NCBI RefSeq assembly: GCF_902706035.1
Contig: NZ_CACSJA010000044.1
Span: 1-40,871 of the forward strand
DNA length: 40,871 bases
Origin: Pantoea sp. 18069
GTDB taxonomy: Bacteria > Pseudomonadota > Gammaproteobacteria > Burkholderiales > Burkholderiaceae_C
Direction of reading: 5' to 3'
Shown: positions 12,396-22,477 of the stretch, piece by piece
How the letters are laid out: every line of letters begins with the position of its first letter
How positions within the stretch are numbered: position 1 is the first letter of the stretch
Made by a program: the position numbers and the translations under genes
Notes under the pieces: generated by a model
Told to the model about the DNA's origin: nothing
Seen by the model: only the letters and a program-made list of their open reading frames with translations
The model's database searches: none

Positions 12396-14078
12396 ATGAC
12401 CAGTCCAATCATTGCCTTTTTGGCCGGCGCCGGTTCCGGCTACCTGAAGCAGCGCAACGTCGAGGATGAGCGCAAACGCGATACGGAAGACCAGAAGTGG
12501 AGAAATGAGCAACGTGACCGCCAGCGCCGAGCCGACGCAGATGCTGATGCGCTGAATACTTCCCTGAAGCAGGCTCAGGCGCCGGCCGAGGTAGTGGAAG
12601 GCCCGCTGGGCGACCAAAGCGCAGGCCCACCGATTCCGGCAGGGCTTGGTCAGGCCTCTGCGGCGCCGATTGCTGGGCAATTGGGTTCCAGTGGTGGTGC
12701 CCCCGCCGTGCAGCGGCAAACTTCCGGCGCGCCAGTCGCCGGTCAAATGGGGAGTCAGGCCGCAGCGCCTGCAGCGCCCCAGGCATTTCGCATGGTCGCG
12801 CCGGGAGGGGTGAACAAGACATTCAGCTCGGTCGCGGAGGCCCAGGCTGCGGCAAAGGAATATTCCAGCCCCGAAGCCGCGAACGCCCGTTTTGTGGCGG
12901 CATATCGCGGCTCGGGCCACATTGACAAGGCCGTGGAGTTGGAGCGCAACCTGATGCAGGGCCAGGCCGCAAAGCTGCAACTGGACGAAGCCACGCAGGC
13001 GCGGGCTGATAGGGCTTGGGACCAGGGCCTGACGGCCGCGGCCACCAGTGCAGACGCGCTGGCGCAGTACTTCAGCGGCTCGCCTGTCGTTGGCGGCAAC
13101 CAGGTGAAGGCCGTGCCCGCGGCCGACGGCAAGACAGTGCAATTTGTCTCGCTGGGCGCCGACGGAAAGCAAACCCCGCTTTACCAGCCGGTGGACAGCA
13201 ACCCGGCGAGCTGGGCGCCGTTGCTCACGCAGATGTCGCGCAGCCTGGCGCCCGAGGCGCGCCTGCAGCACATGTACCGCATCGACGAATCGCGCCGCCA
13301 GCAGGTCAACTCAGACCGCGATTACGAATTCAAGAAGCAGGTTCACGCCGATGACCGCGACTACAAGAGCCGCATGCTGGCGCTGCGCACCACAGCGGCC
13401 GGTGCTGCTGGCAAAGGGGGGGCGGCAGCGCCAGCCGCTTTTGACCCGCTGTCCGACTTCGATTCCAAACAGGCCCGTAAGGGCGCGATGGATCAGGCGC
13501 TGGACGAGGCCAAGAACAGCGCCAGCGGTCAGCCGGTGAGCGAGAAGGAAATTGCTGCGCGGGCCCAGGCTATCTATGCCGGGATGCGCGATGCGGCAGC
13601 CGCTGACAACACCATTCGCCAACGAGCGGAGGTTTTTGCCGCGGAGGCGCAAGACGCAAAAACGCCAGAGGCAGTCCAGATCGTCAAGGAACGCGCCATG
13701 CAGATAGGACTCACCGAGGCCGAAATGGCGCGCATCGATTCACGCTTTGCGCCAGCTCCGAGCGAGAAAAAAGAGTCTGCAGCGCCGCAGAGCAGCAGCG
13801 GCGCGAAGTCGGTCGAATCGGCGCCAAAACGCGAACCGTCGCCTGGACGCCCGCCATCTCCGCCGCCCCTGAATCAAGCCGTTCAGCAGCCAAACGCCAG
13901 CGATCGGCTGCAAGCTGCCGTGACCCGTGCTGAAGCTCGCAAACGCCAGGCTGCCGAGGAGCAGCAAGCCTCCTTCATCGCGGCCCAAGAATATGAAGCA
14001 CGGAAGGTGGCCGAGCGCCGCCGGATCGCTGCGGGCATGGACGAACTCAAGCGCAACGCTGCCGCGCGCATTCAGTAA
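12396..14078 (+). CDS. Predicted internal virion (ejection) protein, 560 aa
   Basis: Start at ATG 12396 with GGAGCAGGGA upstream. The N-terminus is short and hydrophobic (MTSPIIAFLAGAGSGYL), then a long charged helix (QRNVEDERKRDTEDQKWRNE), an Ala/Gln/Gly-rich spacer, and mostly helical sequence with coiled-coil character near residues 250-330 and 490-560. Such long, Ala- and Gln-rich, helical proteins placed directly before a giant PLxRFG protein are typical of podovirus proteins ejected with the DNA. No enzymatic domain is visible. Role is inferred from composition and position. Confidence 0.65.
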   Translation: MTSPIIAFLAGAGSGYLKQRNVEDERKRDTEDQKWRNEQRDRQRRADADADALNTSLKQAQAPAEVVEGPLGDQSAGPPIPAGLGQASAAPIAGQLGSSGGAPAVQRQTSGAPVAGQMGSQAAAPAAPQAFRMVAPGGVNKTFSSVAEAQAAAKEYSSPEAANARFVAAYRGSGHIDKAVELERNLMQGQAAKLQLDEATQARADRAWDQGLTAAATSADALAQYFSGSPVVGGNQVKAVPAADGKTVQFVSLGADGKQTPLYQPVDSNPASWAPLLTQMSRSLAPEARLQHMYRIDESRRQQVNSDRDYEFKKQVHADDRDYKSRMLALRTTAAGAAGKGGAAAPAAFDPLSDFDSKQARKGAMDQALDEAKNSASGQPVSEKEIAARAQAIYAGMRDAAAADNTIRQRAEVFAAEAQDAKTPEAVQIVKERAMQIGLTEAEMARIDSRFAPAPSEKKESAAPQSSSGAKSVESAPKREPSPGRPPSPPPLNQAVQQPNASDRLQAAVTRAEARKRQAAEEQQASFIAAQEYEARKVAERRRIAAGMDELKRNAAARIQ

Positions 14079-14088
14079 GGGGATGGAC

Positions 14089-17000
14089 ATGGCCAAGAAG
14101 AAGCAACTGCCCGCGGTATTGAAGACTTTCGATGATCTGGACGCGGCCGGCATTGGGATCGGATGGAAATCTCCGTTTACGGCTGAGGTAACGCCAACTC
14201 CGAAAGCTCCCAAGAGCGGCAGCCTGATGAGCGGAGCAAACGACATGGTGATCGAGCTCGCAAACGCAGCTGCAGGCGGGGTGAAGTCGGCGGCAGATTT
14301 CGTGAAGCCGGGGAACGCGGTTTCGGGCTGGATCGATAAAAACATCATCAAAGCAGGTGAAGATTCGCAAAGCGATTCTGCGAAGGCATGGAAACAGCAG
14401 CTCAGCAATGAGGTGGACCAGGCTGATGGGGCAATGGGTGAGTTGAGCGCGGTTGGCAACTATCTCACCAGCGCGCCGCACTTAGCTGTGGCGCAGGCAC
14501 TGGGATCGTTTGTCGTGCCCGGCGCCGCGATCAAGGGCGCAGGCATGGCCGGGCGAGCAGCTGGGCTTGGCGCGAAGGGTGTGCAGGTTTCGGGGCGCGC
14601 GGGTGGCGTGGCTGCTGGTGCAGCCCTGGCCGGTGGCGATGCGGCCGGTACCGCCTATGAGCTGTCGACCAAAGCGGGAGCCACAGAGGATGAGGCCGTT
14701 TCCGCGGCGCGCGGCGCCAGCGTCATTCCTGCGCTGGTGGGCGCGGCTGGCGGCGCGTTTGGCGCGGAGAGCCTGCTGGCTGGAGCCAAGGGGTTCGGCG
14801 GCGGCGTCGCGGCGCGGGCAGCCAAGACTGGCCTGAGCGAGGCGGCGCAGGAGGCTGTGGAAGAAGGCGTGACCCAGTACGAGGGGCAGCGTGCGGCCAT
14901 GCCTTTTGATGCGAGCATCGACCCCAGCAAGGGAGTGGCGGCCGCGGCTGGCATGGGCGCGGCGCTGGGCGGCATGACGGGCGCGGGCACGTCGCTGCTG
15001 GTTGGTGACCGCGGACGTGAAGCGCCCACCGCCCTGGATGCTGCTCTTGCTGCCGATGATGGTGGCCTGCTGTCGACGCCGACTGTCGAGCAGGACCAAG
15101 GCGCGCTTGGCCCTGCGGCGTCGAGCAATCCTTCGCCTGAACAGCTGGCGCTGCTTGAACAGTTGCAGGCCGACAGGTCCGGCGCCAACAACGTGAGCCC
15201 GATCCTTGACATGGACACCCTGCAGCGCCAGGGTGTTACCCCGGCCGGCGTGCTGGATGAGCGTGCGCTGGCGCGCGAGGGGCTGGGCGGCCCAACTGCT
15301 GTGATGCCGGCGGCCCCGGTCCCCGTGGTTCCGGAGCGCGGCGCGCTGTCCCGGGCCGCAAACCTTGCCGCGGCCTCGGCGCCACCTGCAATTGCACCGC
15401 TCACGGACGCCGTGCAGGCCCAGGCACAAGGGCAGCCCGCGATGGCGGCGCAGAACGCTGACGACGAAACGGGAGAAATCTCGCCCGAGGAGCGTGTGGG
15501 CCAGATCGAGGATCGGCTGGACTATCTGGCACAGATGGGCCGTGCCCAAGGCTGGAGTCCCGAGGCCGTGGCCCAGCGCAGTGCGCTGCAGCAGGAATTG
15601 GATCTGCTGTCGCCCGCTCAGCGCATGGACGACCTGCAGGCCCAGGCCGATGCGGCCGAGGCGCGCGCCGCGGACTGGGCCGGGCGCGAGTACCGTCCAA
15701 ACCCCATGGAACTACCAGCGCACGCTGCCCAGGGCGGGCCCGTCGACATCCAGGAGGCTAACGAGCAGCGCCGGCTGAAAAGCATCAACCAGGCCCAGCA
15801 GGAAGCCGCCGCGGCGAGGGACCAGGCCCAGCAGCTGGAGAATGAAGGTAACGCGCAGGCCCAGCTGGCTGCGCAGCAGGACCGCGCGGCGCGCCTGGAT
15901 CCTGAGATCAGCGCAGAAGCCCCCAACCCCAGCACCATGGACGCCGGCGCTGGCGAGCAAGCAGACCTGCAGGCAAGTCCGGTACCGGAAGCACAGGCCC
16001 CGGCAGCGCCCGACATCCTCAACCGCCTGGGCAAGCCCTTCACCGTGAAGCTGGCAGCCAACAAGGCAGCAAAGGAAGCTGGCGCTGGATGGGAGCCGGT
16101 GAAGGTGGAGGGGGGCTTTGTGGTGCGCCAGGTTCAGCCCAGCGCCAGCATCAGCGCCGCAGCGCCCGCCGCGCCGGCGGCGCAGCAGGCCGTGGCCCAG
16201 GGTGAGGAGGTTGGGAGCGAGTCCAGCGCCCAGGACCAGGTGCCAGCAGCGCCGCAGGAGCCGGGCGCGCGTTGGGATGGGATGGCCCCGGAGGCGCAGC
16301 GCGCCGTGTTGGCGGCCGCGCCCAACTTGGTGCCCGTGCTGCGCAAGAACCTGGAGGGCAAGGCCTGGGAGAAGATCAGCGAAGGAAACCGGGCCAAGCT
16401 GTCCTCGGCCATGACGGCCCAGCAGGCTATGACTGGCCCGCAGGGACCGAGCACCGCGCTCGCGCCAAGCTCATTCCAGGAGGAGCTGGGCGAAGGGGTG
16501 GGCACCTTTTCCGAGAAGTTGGCTGCCAAGATCAACGATGCACGGTACAAGCTGGCGCAGGGCGAGAGCATTGCGCCCGCTATGCGGAAAATCAATGGTG
16601 CGGATGTGCCCGCCATGACCACCGAGGTGCAGCGACTGGAGAGCTTGCGCGAAGAGGCGAAGGCGTTGGACGCCACGGCGCAGCGCGACGACACAGCGCG
16701 CGGGATGCTCAAGGCTGCGCGGCAGGAACTCGACGCCAGTGCGTTGAACGCGACCGCTCGAACCGAGGCTGTAGCGCGCGCTGGCGCCACCGGCAGCGCA
16801 GTGGATGCATCGCAGGCAATATTCGACGCCGTGGACAGCAAGACCACGCCCGTGCCGGTGGAGGGCGAAGACCTGGGCAACGGCTGGGCCGCATTCGCTC
16901 CAGAGTCCGGCACCAAGGGTATCCCGCGCGCCGAGATGCCGCAGATCAAGGCTGAGCACCGCGGCGCCATGGTCAATTTCATGAATGCCCGCGGCATCGC

Positions 17001-20000
17001 GCATCAAGAGGAAACGGTTCCGGCCGCCAGCCTGAAGCCCACGCAGGCCGAGTTCGACCGCGCGAAAGTGCAAAAGGCCATCGGCTTCCAGGGCGGCGAC
17101 CGCTCCATTCTTGTGTCGCAGGACGGCCATGTGCTGGACGGCCACCACCAGTGGCTGGCGGCGCGCGAACAGGGTAAGGACGTGAAGACGATCCGCCTCG
17201 ATGCGCCCATAGAGCAACTGCTGGAGAAGGCGCGGGAATTTCCCAGCAGCACCACCAGCGCGGGCGCGGTGCCGGGGCTCGATGTCCAGGCATTCAGCAG
17301 CCGGCCGGTGCCGGCCCAGGTCTCTGCCCCGCGTGCGGGCCAGGATCCGGCGCCGGCATCCGTTGAGAAACCCAAACCCGCAGGTCCGATAGATGGTCCG
17401 GCATTCAAAAAATGGTTTGGCGAATCCAAGGCGGTGAGCGACGAGGGCAAGCCAATGGTGATGTACCACGGCACCAGCGCCAGCGAAGACGGCCAGGCCT
17501 TCGGCATGTTCGACACCTACGCGTCGAACTACGGCCTTATGGGCATGGGGGGCTATTTCACTGCTGACCCGGATGTGGCCAGCAACTACACGAGCAAGGG
17601 GAAGGGCACCACGCCCACGGTGTATCCGGTGTACCTGTCGGTCAAGAACCCGCTGGATATGGACGCGAAGGCCACGCCGGATGCTTGGCGCAAGCAGTTC
17701 CCGGATGCGGCGAGCTTTCACGAAGGCGGCGACACGAACGAATCCTGGTACCGCGCCGCAGAGGAGGCGCTGAGCCAGGAGGGCCTGCCCAAGTGGGAGG
17801 GGGCGGAAGCCATGCAGGACGGGTTGCGCGCCATGGGATTCGACGGCATCACCCATGTGGGAGGTGGCCGGGTGAAGTCCGCTGGCGTGAAGCACCGCGT
17901 GTATATCGCTTTCGACCCGGAGCAGATCAAAAGTGCCACAGGCAACAACGGCGAATTCGACGGCGGCAATCCCGATATTCGTTTCCGGCGCGCGGACCAG
18001 GAGGGCGGCAAGGGCGCTGCGGGCCCGGGAATGACGCCCGAGCAAGCTGAGCAGTTGCTGCGCATCATGGGCCAGGCCCCGCAGCAGTCGCGCGCGGCCC
18101 AGGCCCGGGCCGTGAGCACGGTGCGCGCCACGGCGGACGGCATCCGCGCTGGCTGGGCCAATGGTCCAGAGGTGATCGTGGTGCACGACATGAGCGATCT
18201 GGCCATCCCGGCCGCGGCGCGGCGCGCGGACCAGGCGCAGCGCAGCGGCGGCGCCGAGGGCGATCCGGAGGGCTTCTATTACGGCGGCAAGGTCTACCTG
18301 CTGGCGAGTCAGTTGCCCACGCAGCAAGACGCGGCCCGGGTGCTGATGCATGAGGCGCTGGGCCACCACGGCTTGCTCGGGGCGTTCGGCAGCGGCTTGG
18401 ACGGTGTGCTGCAGCAGATCGTGGCCGTTCGTCGGGGCGACGTGCGCCGCAAGGCCGCGGAGTATGGGCTGGACTACGAGAAGCCGGCACAACGCCTGCA
18501 GGCTGCCGAGGAGGTGCTGGCCGAGTGGGCCCAGACCCGGCCCGAGATGGGTTTCGTGCGCCGCGCCGTGGCTGCCATCCGCACCTGGCTGCGCCAGCAT
18601 GTGCCCGGCCTGAAGCGTCTGGCCGTCACCGACGCCGAGATCATCCGGTCCTACATTCTGCCGGCCCGAGGCTGGGTTGAGCGTGGCGCTGGCGCTGGAA
18701 TGGGCCGGGGCCTTGCCTTCAGCCGCGCCACCGGATCGACCAATATTCCCGACTCCATCATTGGAAGCACGCTGGGCGCAGCTTCCTCGCATCCTGACTA
18801 TGCGTCTGCCAAGGGCGGCGACATCGAGGCGGCCGTGCGCTTGGCCCAGGATCTGGTGACGCCAGAGTTGGAGGCTAAAGTTCGGGCCGCCATTGGCGAC
18901 GCAAAGCCGCGCGTGGTGCCGGTGGCCGCCGAGGAAGCGGCAGGGCGCAACAAGATTCCGCGCGCCGCGGCCGAAGTGCTTGCCATGCGCCTGGGTCTGG
19001 AGACGGCCAGCGGCATCGTGCAGGCCAATCGCGCCCGCCGCACCGGCCTGGATGGGCTGGATCGCATCTTTGCGCCCGTTGACTTCGCCGGTACCGTCGA
19101 GCCTGGCCCCTATCTGCTGGTGGATGACACCTTGACGCAAGGCGGCACGTTCGCGGCGTTGGCCAGCCATATCAGGGAAGGTGGCGGCACCGTGGCGGGG
19201 GTCATTGCGTTGACTGGTAAGCAGTACAGTGCAACAATTCAACCCTCTTCAGAAACCCTGACAGCCCTCCGACAAAAACATGGTGACCTCGAAAACGAAT
19301 TCCGCGCCGCAACCGGCTACGGCTTCGACGCGCTCACCCAGTCGGAAGCCCGTTATCTCGCGCGCTACGAGCCGGCTGACCGACTCAGAGATCGAATCCT
19401 TGCAGAAGGACGACGCGGACGCCAGCGCGAAGATCAAGGCGATTCTGGCTCAGGCGCAGTAAGCGACGGTCCGGTCTTCAGCCGCTCCAGCCTCGCAACT
19501 CTCAAGAATTCTGCCCTCGACCAACTGGGCCAGGCCCTGAGCCATCCGGGCAAAGTCACGCTTTGGGACAAGACCGTGGGCACCATGCGGCACTTGGCCG
19601 AGCGCTCGCCGGTATTCCGCCCAGTCTATGAATCAGCCCAGCGCAACATCGACGATGTCAGCATGCTGGCCAACGACGCCGCCGACCGCGCGCCGCGCAT
19701 CCTGCCCCGGGTGGAGAGCATGGGCGACATCGTGGGCAAGAATCGCAAGCGCCCGGTATCCGCCGAAGACAACAAGGCAGTGGCCCGACCGCTGTTCGAA
19801 GGCACGCTGCTTTACGGCCGCGATGTCGACGGCAAGCCGGCGTTGGTCGATGACCTGGCGAAGAAGTACGCGAACATGGCCGTGTACAACAAGGCCGCGC
19901 TGCTGCTGCGCACCAAGAAGCTCGACTCCGGCGTGTTGGCCATGTGGCAGGGGCTGCCGGTCCAGCAGTATGAAAAGCTGATCGAGTCGCGCTTCCAGAG

Positions 20001-22401
20001 CAAGATCGTCAAGGCCGGCGTGGTCTGGAGTGATGCGGAGCTGAAAGCGATGTTCAGCGCCAGCCCGAACCAGATAAGCCTGTACCGCGAAGCGCGCGCC
20101 GCAGTCGACCGCTCCATCGACCTCACGGCGCGCACCGACATGCTGCGAGCTCTGGGCGACGAGTACTCCGGCATGCGCGATATCGTGCTGGACCAGGCCG
20201 ACCTGGCTGGCGCTGCCCAACTGCTGCTGGACACGCTGGAGCAGGACGCCAAGGCAGTTCCGGACAATCGCGACCGAATCAGCGAGCTGATGCAGCAGGT
20301 GCGCCGGCGCCTGGACACGGCCACCGACCTGCAGCAGGCCGGATATGCGCCACTGTCGCGCTTCGGCCAGTACACAGTCGACGTGGTGGATGCTGCAGGG
20401 GAGCGCCAGTACTTCGGCATGTACGAAACCATGCGCGAGTCGAACATGGCCGCTCGCAATTTCCGCCAGACCTTCCCAGGCGCAGCGGTGACGCAGGGCA
20501 CCATGAGCCAGCAGACCTTCAAGCTGTTCGCCGGCGTGTCGCCCGAAACGCTCGAGCATTTCGGCGAGATGCTGGGCCTGAAGAGCCAGGGCAACGACGC
20601 CCAGGACAAGGCATTCCAGGCTTACCTGCAGCTGACCAAGAACAACCACAGCGCGCTCAAGCGCCTGATCCACCGCAAGGGCACGGCTGGCTACAGCACC
20701 GATGTTGGGCGCGTGGTTGCCAACTTCGTTTACTCCAATGCGCGCGCTGGCGCGCTGGGCCTGAATGCTGGCACTCTGGACAAGGCGATCCAGGCCATTC
20801 CGCAGGGGCAGGGAGAGATACGCGACTTGGCGATGGGACTGCGCAGCTACATCCAGGACCCGCAAGAAGAAGGCCAAGCCGTGCGCGGCATGCTGTTTGC
20901 CCAGTATCTAGGCGGCTCGGTGGCCAGCGCGTTTGTGAACATGACCCAGCCATTCCAGGTGACGCTGCCATGGCTGAGCCAGCATGGCGGAATGAAGAAG
21001 GCCGGCGCCCAGCTGGCTCGCGCCCTCAAGGATATGGGCACCAAGGGGTTCCAGTACGAGACGGAGCTGGCGAAGGCCCTGAAGTCTGCCGAGGATGACG
21101 GCGTGGTCAGCCCGCAGGAAATTCACCAGCTGATGGCGCAATCCCGCGGCGCTGGCGGGCTGCGCGCCGGCGACGGCACAGCGGCGGGCAATGCCCGGGC
21201 CGCCGCGGGCAATGCGTGGGAGCGCACCAAGGTGGCATGGGGCCAGCCGTTCGCTCTGGCCGAGCAGTTCAACCGCCGCAGCACCTTCATTGCGTCATAC
21301 CGGCTGGCGAAGCAGCAGGGCATCCAGAACCCGGCGGCATTCGCGCGCCACGCGGTGCTGGAAACCCAGTTTGTTTACTCCAAGGCCAACAAGCCGCAGT
21401 GGGCCCGTGGCACGATCGGTGGCACTTTATTTACGTTCAAAACCTATAGCGTCAGCTACCTCGAGCTGATGCAGCGCATGTGGACGCAAGGTGGCCCAGA
21501 GGGTAGGCGTGCGGTTGGCTGGTCCCTGGCCATGCTCATGCTGATGAGCGGTGCCGGCGGCTTGCCGTTCGTCGAGGATGTGGAGGACCTGATCGACGCG
21601 GGCGGCCAGATGATGGGCTACAGCATGAGCACGAAGCAGTGGCGCAAGCAGTTCTTGCAGGACCGGGTTGGCAAGGAATTCGCTGATTTCATGGAGCAAG
21701 GTATCTCTGGCCTGCCAGGCGCGCCTATCGATATCTCGGGACGATTGGGCATGGGGAATCTGCTGCCCGGCACAGGCTTGTTCCTGGAAAAGCGCGATCA
21801 CACGCGAGACGTGGTGGAGGTCATCGGGCCTGCCGGTGATTTGCTCCAGCGGGGGGCATCCGGCCTCCTCGATATCGCTAAGGGCGTGTTTTCCGGTGAT
21901 GTCGCATCTATTGGGCGCGGCGCGCTGGAGATGGCCCCGACCGCAGTGCGCAACCTCGCCAAGGGCGTCGACATGGCGAACAGCGGGGTGTACAAGGATT
22001 CCAAGGGCCGTAAGGTGATCGATGTGACGCTGGCCGAGGCAGTGGCCAAAGCCATCGGCTTCCAGCCCAAGAGCGTGGCAGAGGTGCAGGAGGCGACGGG
22101 CACCGAGCAGAACCTGATCGGTCAGAACCGAGCGATGAAGGAGCGCCTGACCGCCGACATGGCCCAGGCCGTGTACGACCAGGATGCCGAGAAGCAGAGT
22201 GAGATCCGCGAGCGCATGCGCACCTGGAACAGTCGCAACCCGGAAAGCCCGGTATTCATCGACAGGCGTGCGGTGCGTAGCCGGGTGATCAAGATGCGCC
22301 AGACCAAGGCTGAGCGGGTGGCTGCCGCGGCCCCGAAGTCCATTCGCGCCAGCGTGCGCCAATCCTTGACCGAGGCACAGGCCGCATCAGCAGCCCCTTG
22401 A
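14089..22401 (+). CDS. Giant polyvalent virion protein, PLxRFG type, 2770 aa
   Basis: ATG 14089 follows AAGGGG; an earlier in-frame start would overlap the upstream gene for 54 codons. Approximate domains: 11-29 FDDLDAAGIG motif; 130-320 Ala/Gly-rich, possibly membrane-active; 500-900 helical, coiled-coil; 955-1055 ParB-like segment with VLDGHHQWLAA; 1100-1300 ADP-ribosyltransferase-like domain (WFGESK, VMYHGT, GGYFTADP, DGITHV, PDIRF); 1360-1510 zincin-like domain with HEALGHHGL (His1421, Glu1422); 1560-1800 phosphoribosyltransferase-like domain with LLVDDTLTQGGT; 1820-2770 tail domain with PLSRFG at 2088-2093 and hydrophobic stretches near 2490. This is the known architecture of polyvalent proteins that enter the host with phage DNA. 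All enzymatic roles are predicted from motifs. Confidence 0.85.
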   Translation: MAKKKQLPAVLKTFDDLDAAGIGIGWKSPFTAEVTPTPKAPKSGSLMSGANDMVIELANAAAGGVKSAADFVKPGNAVSGWIDKNIIKAGEDSQSDSAKAWKQQLSNEVDQADGAMGELSAVGNYLTSAPHLAVAQALGSFVVPGAAIKGAGMAGRAAGLGAKGVQVSGRAGGVAAGAALAGGDAAGTAYELSTKAGATEDEAVSAARGASVIPALVGAAGGAFGAESLLAGAKGFGGGVAARAAKTGLSEAAQEAVEEGVTQYEGQRAAMPFDASIDPSKGVAAAAGMGAALGGMTGAGTSLLVGDRGREAPTALDAALAADDGGLLSTPTVEQDQGALGPAASSNPSPEQLALLEQLQADRSGANNVSPILDMDTLQRQGVTPAGVLDERALAREGLGGPTAVMPAAPVPVVPERGALSRAANLAAASAPPAIAPLTDAVQAQAQGQPAMAAQNADDETGEISPEERVGQIEDRLDYLAQMGRAQGWSPEAVAQRSALQQELDLLSPAQRMDDLQAQADAAEARAADWAGREYRPNPMELPAHAAQGGPVDIQEANEQRRLKSINQAQQEAAAARDQAQQLENEGNAQAQLAAQQDRAARLDPEISAEAPNPSTMDAGAGEQADLQASPVPEAQAPAAPDILNRLGKPFTVKLAANKAAKEAGAGWEPVKVEGGFVVRQVQPSASISAAAPAAPAAQQAVAQGEEVGSESSAQDQVPAAPQEPGARWDGMAPEAQRAVLAAAPNLVPVLRKNLEGKAWEKISEGNRAKLSSAMTAQQAMTGPQGPSTALAPSSFQEELGEGVGTFSEKLAAKINDARYKLAQGESIAPAMRKINGADVPAMTTEVQRLESLREEAKALDATAQRDDTARGMLKAARQELDASALNATARTEAVARAGATGSAVDASQAIFDAVDSKTTPVPVEGEDLGNGWAAFAPESGTKGIPRAEMPQIKAEHRGAMVNFMNARGIAHQEETVPAASLKPTQAEFDRAKVQKAIGFQGGDRSILVSQDGHVLDGHHQWLAAREQGKDVKTIRLDAPIEQLLEKAREFPSSTTSAGAVPGLDVQAFSSRPVPAQVSAPRAGQDPAPASVEKPKPAGPIDGPAFKKWFGESKAVSDEGKPMVMYHGTSASEDGQAFGMFDTYASNYGLMGMGGYFTADPDVASNYTSKGKGTTPTVYPVYLSVKNPLDMDAKATPDAWRKQFPDAASFHEGGDTNESWYRAAEEALSQEGLPKWEGAEAMQDGLRAMGFDGITHVGGGRVKSAGVKHRVYIAFDPEQIKSATGNNGEFDGGNPDIRFRRADQEGGKGAAGPGMTPEQAEQLLRIMGQAPQQSRAAQARAVSTVRATADGIRAGWANGPEVIVVHDMSDLAIPAAARRADQAQRSGGAEGDPEGFYYGGKVYLLASQLPTQQDAARVLMHEALGHHGLLGAFGSGLDGVLQQIVAVRRGDVRRKAAEYGLDYEKPAQRLQAAEEVLAEWAQTRPEMGFVRRAVAAIRTWLRQHVPGLKRLAVTDAEIIRSYILPARGWVERGAGAGMGRGLAFSRATGSTNIPDSIIGSTLGAASSHPDYASAKGGDIEAAVRLAQDLVTPELEAKVRAAIGDAKPRVVPVAAEEAAGRNKIPRAAAEVLAMRLGLETASGIVQANRARRTGLDGLDRIFAPVDFAGTVEPGPYLLVDDTLTQGGTFAALASHIREGGGTVAGVIALTGKQYSATIQPSSETLTALRQKHGDLENEFRAATGYGFDALTQSEARYLARYEPADRLRDRILAEGRRGRQREDQGDSGSGAVSDGPVFSRSSLATLKNSALDQLGQALSHPGKVTLWDKTVGTMRHLAERSPVFRPVYESAQRNIDDVSMLANDAADRAPRILPRVESMGDIVGKNRKRPVSAEDNKAVARPLFEGTLLYGRDVDGKPALVDDLAKKYANMAVYNKAALLLRTKKLDSGVLAMWQGLPVQQYEKLIESRFQSKIVKAGVVWSDAELKAMFSASPNQISLYREARAAVDRSIDLTARTDMLRALGDEYSGMRDIVLDQADLAGAAQLLLDTLEQDAKAVPDNRDRISELMQQVRRRLDTATDLQQAGYAPLSRFGQYTVDVVDAAGERQYFGMYETMRESNMAARNFRQTFPGAAVTQGTMSQQTFKLFAGVSPETLEHFGEMLGLKSQGNDAQDKAFQAYLQLTKNNHSALKRLIHRKGTAGYSTDVGRVVANFVYSNARAGALGLNAGTLDKAIQAIPQGQGEIRDLAMGLRSYIQDPQEEGQAVRGMLFAQYLGGSVASAFVNMTQPFQVTLPWLSQHGGMKKAGAQLARALKDMGTKGFQYETELAKALKSAEDDGVVSPQEIHQLMAQSRGAGGLRAGDGTAAGNARAAAGNAWERTKVAWGQPFALAEQFNRRSTFIASYRLAKQQGIQNPAAFARHAVLETQFVYSKANKPQWARGTIGGTLFTFKTYSVSYLELMQRMWTQGGPEGRRAVGWSLAMLMLMSGAGGLPFVEDVEDLIDAGGQMMGYSMSTKQWRKQFLQDRVGKEFADFMEQGISGLPGAPIDISGRLGMGNLLPGTGLFLEKRDHTRDVVEVIGPAGDLLQRGASGLLDIAKGVFSGDVASIGRGALEMAPTAVRNLAKGVDMANSGVYKDSKGRKVIDVTLAEAVAKAIGFQPKSVAEVQEATGTEQNLIGQNRAMKERLTADMAQAVYDQDAEKQSEIRERMRTWNSRNPESPVFIDRRAVRSRVIKMRQTKAERVAAAAPKSIRASVRQSLTEAQAASAAP
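14119..14175 (+). other. N-terminal motif shared with the membrane protein at 11752-11808
   Basis: Codons 11-29 read LKTFDDLDAAGIGIGWKSP; the minus-strand gene at 11808-11752 reads LKSFDDLDAAGIGRGWKPP. Sixteen of nineteen residues agree and the DNA is clearly related too, with differences mostly at third positions. Confidence 0.85.
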
Positions 22402-22426
22402 ATCGGTCAGTGCGCGCGCACATAAT
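22394..22426 (+). promoter_or_regulatory. Late promoter 2 (lysis block)
   Basis: CCCCTTGAAT with -35 TTGAAT at 22398-22403 (overlapping the stop of the giant gene), 17-base spacer, -10 CATAAT at 22421-22426, then GCGCCC. Same -35 extension and spacing as the promoters at 12316-12348 and 24790-24822. Predicted start is near 22433. Confidence 0.6.
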
Positions 22427-22477
22427 GCGCCCACACACTCTCTGCCCAGGGCATGCGGTTCCTACCAAGGAACCCCG

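Noticed and set aside
16471..19242. 923-codon open frame on the minus strand inside the giant gene
   Set aside because: It is the antisense of well-supported domains (ART, zincin, ParB-like); long antisense frames are expected in G+C-rich genes, and its translation is rich in Arg, His and Ala with no motif.
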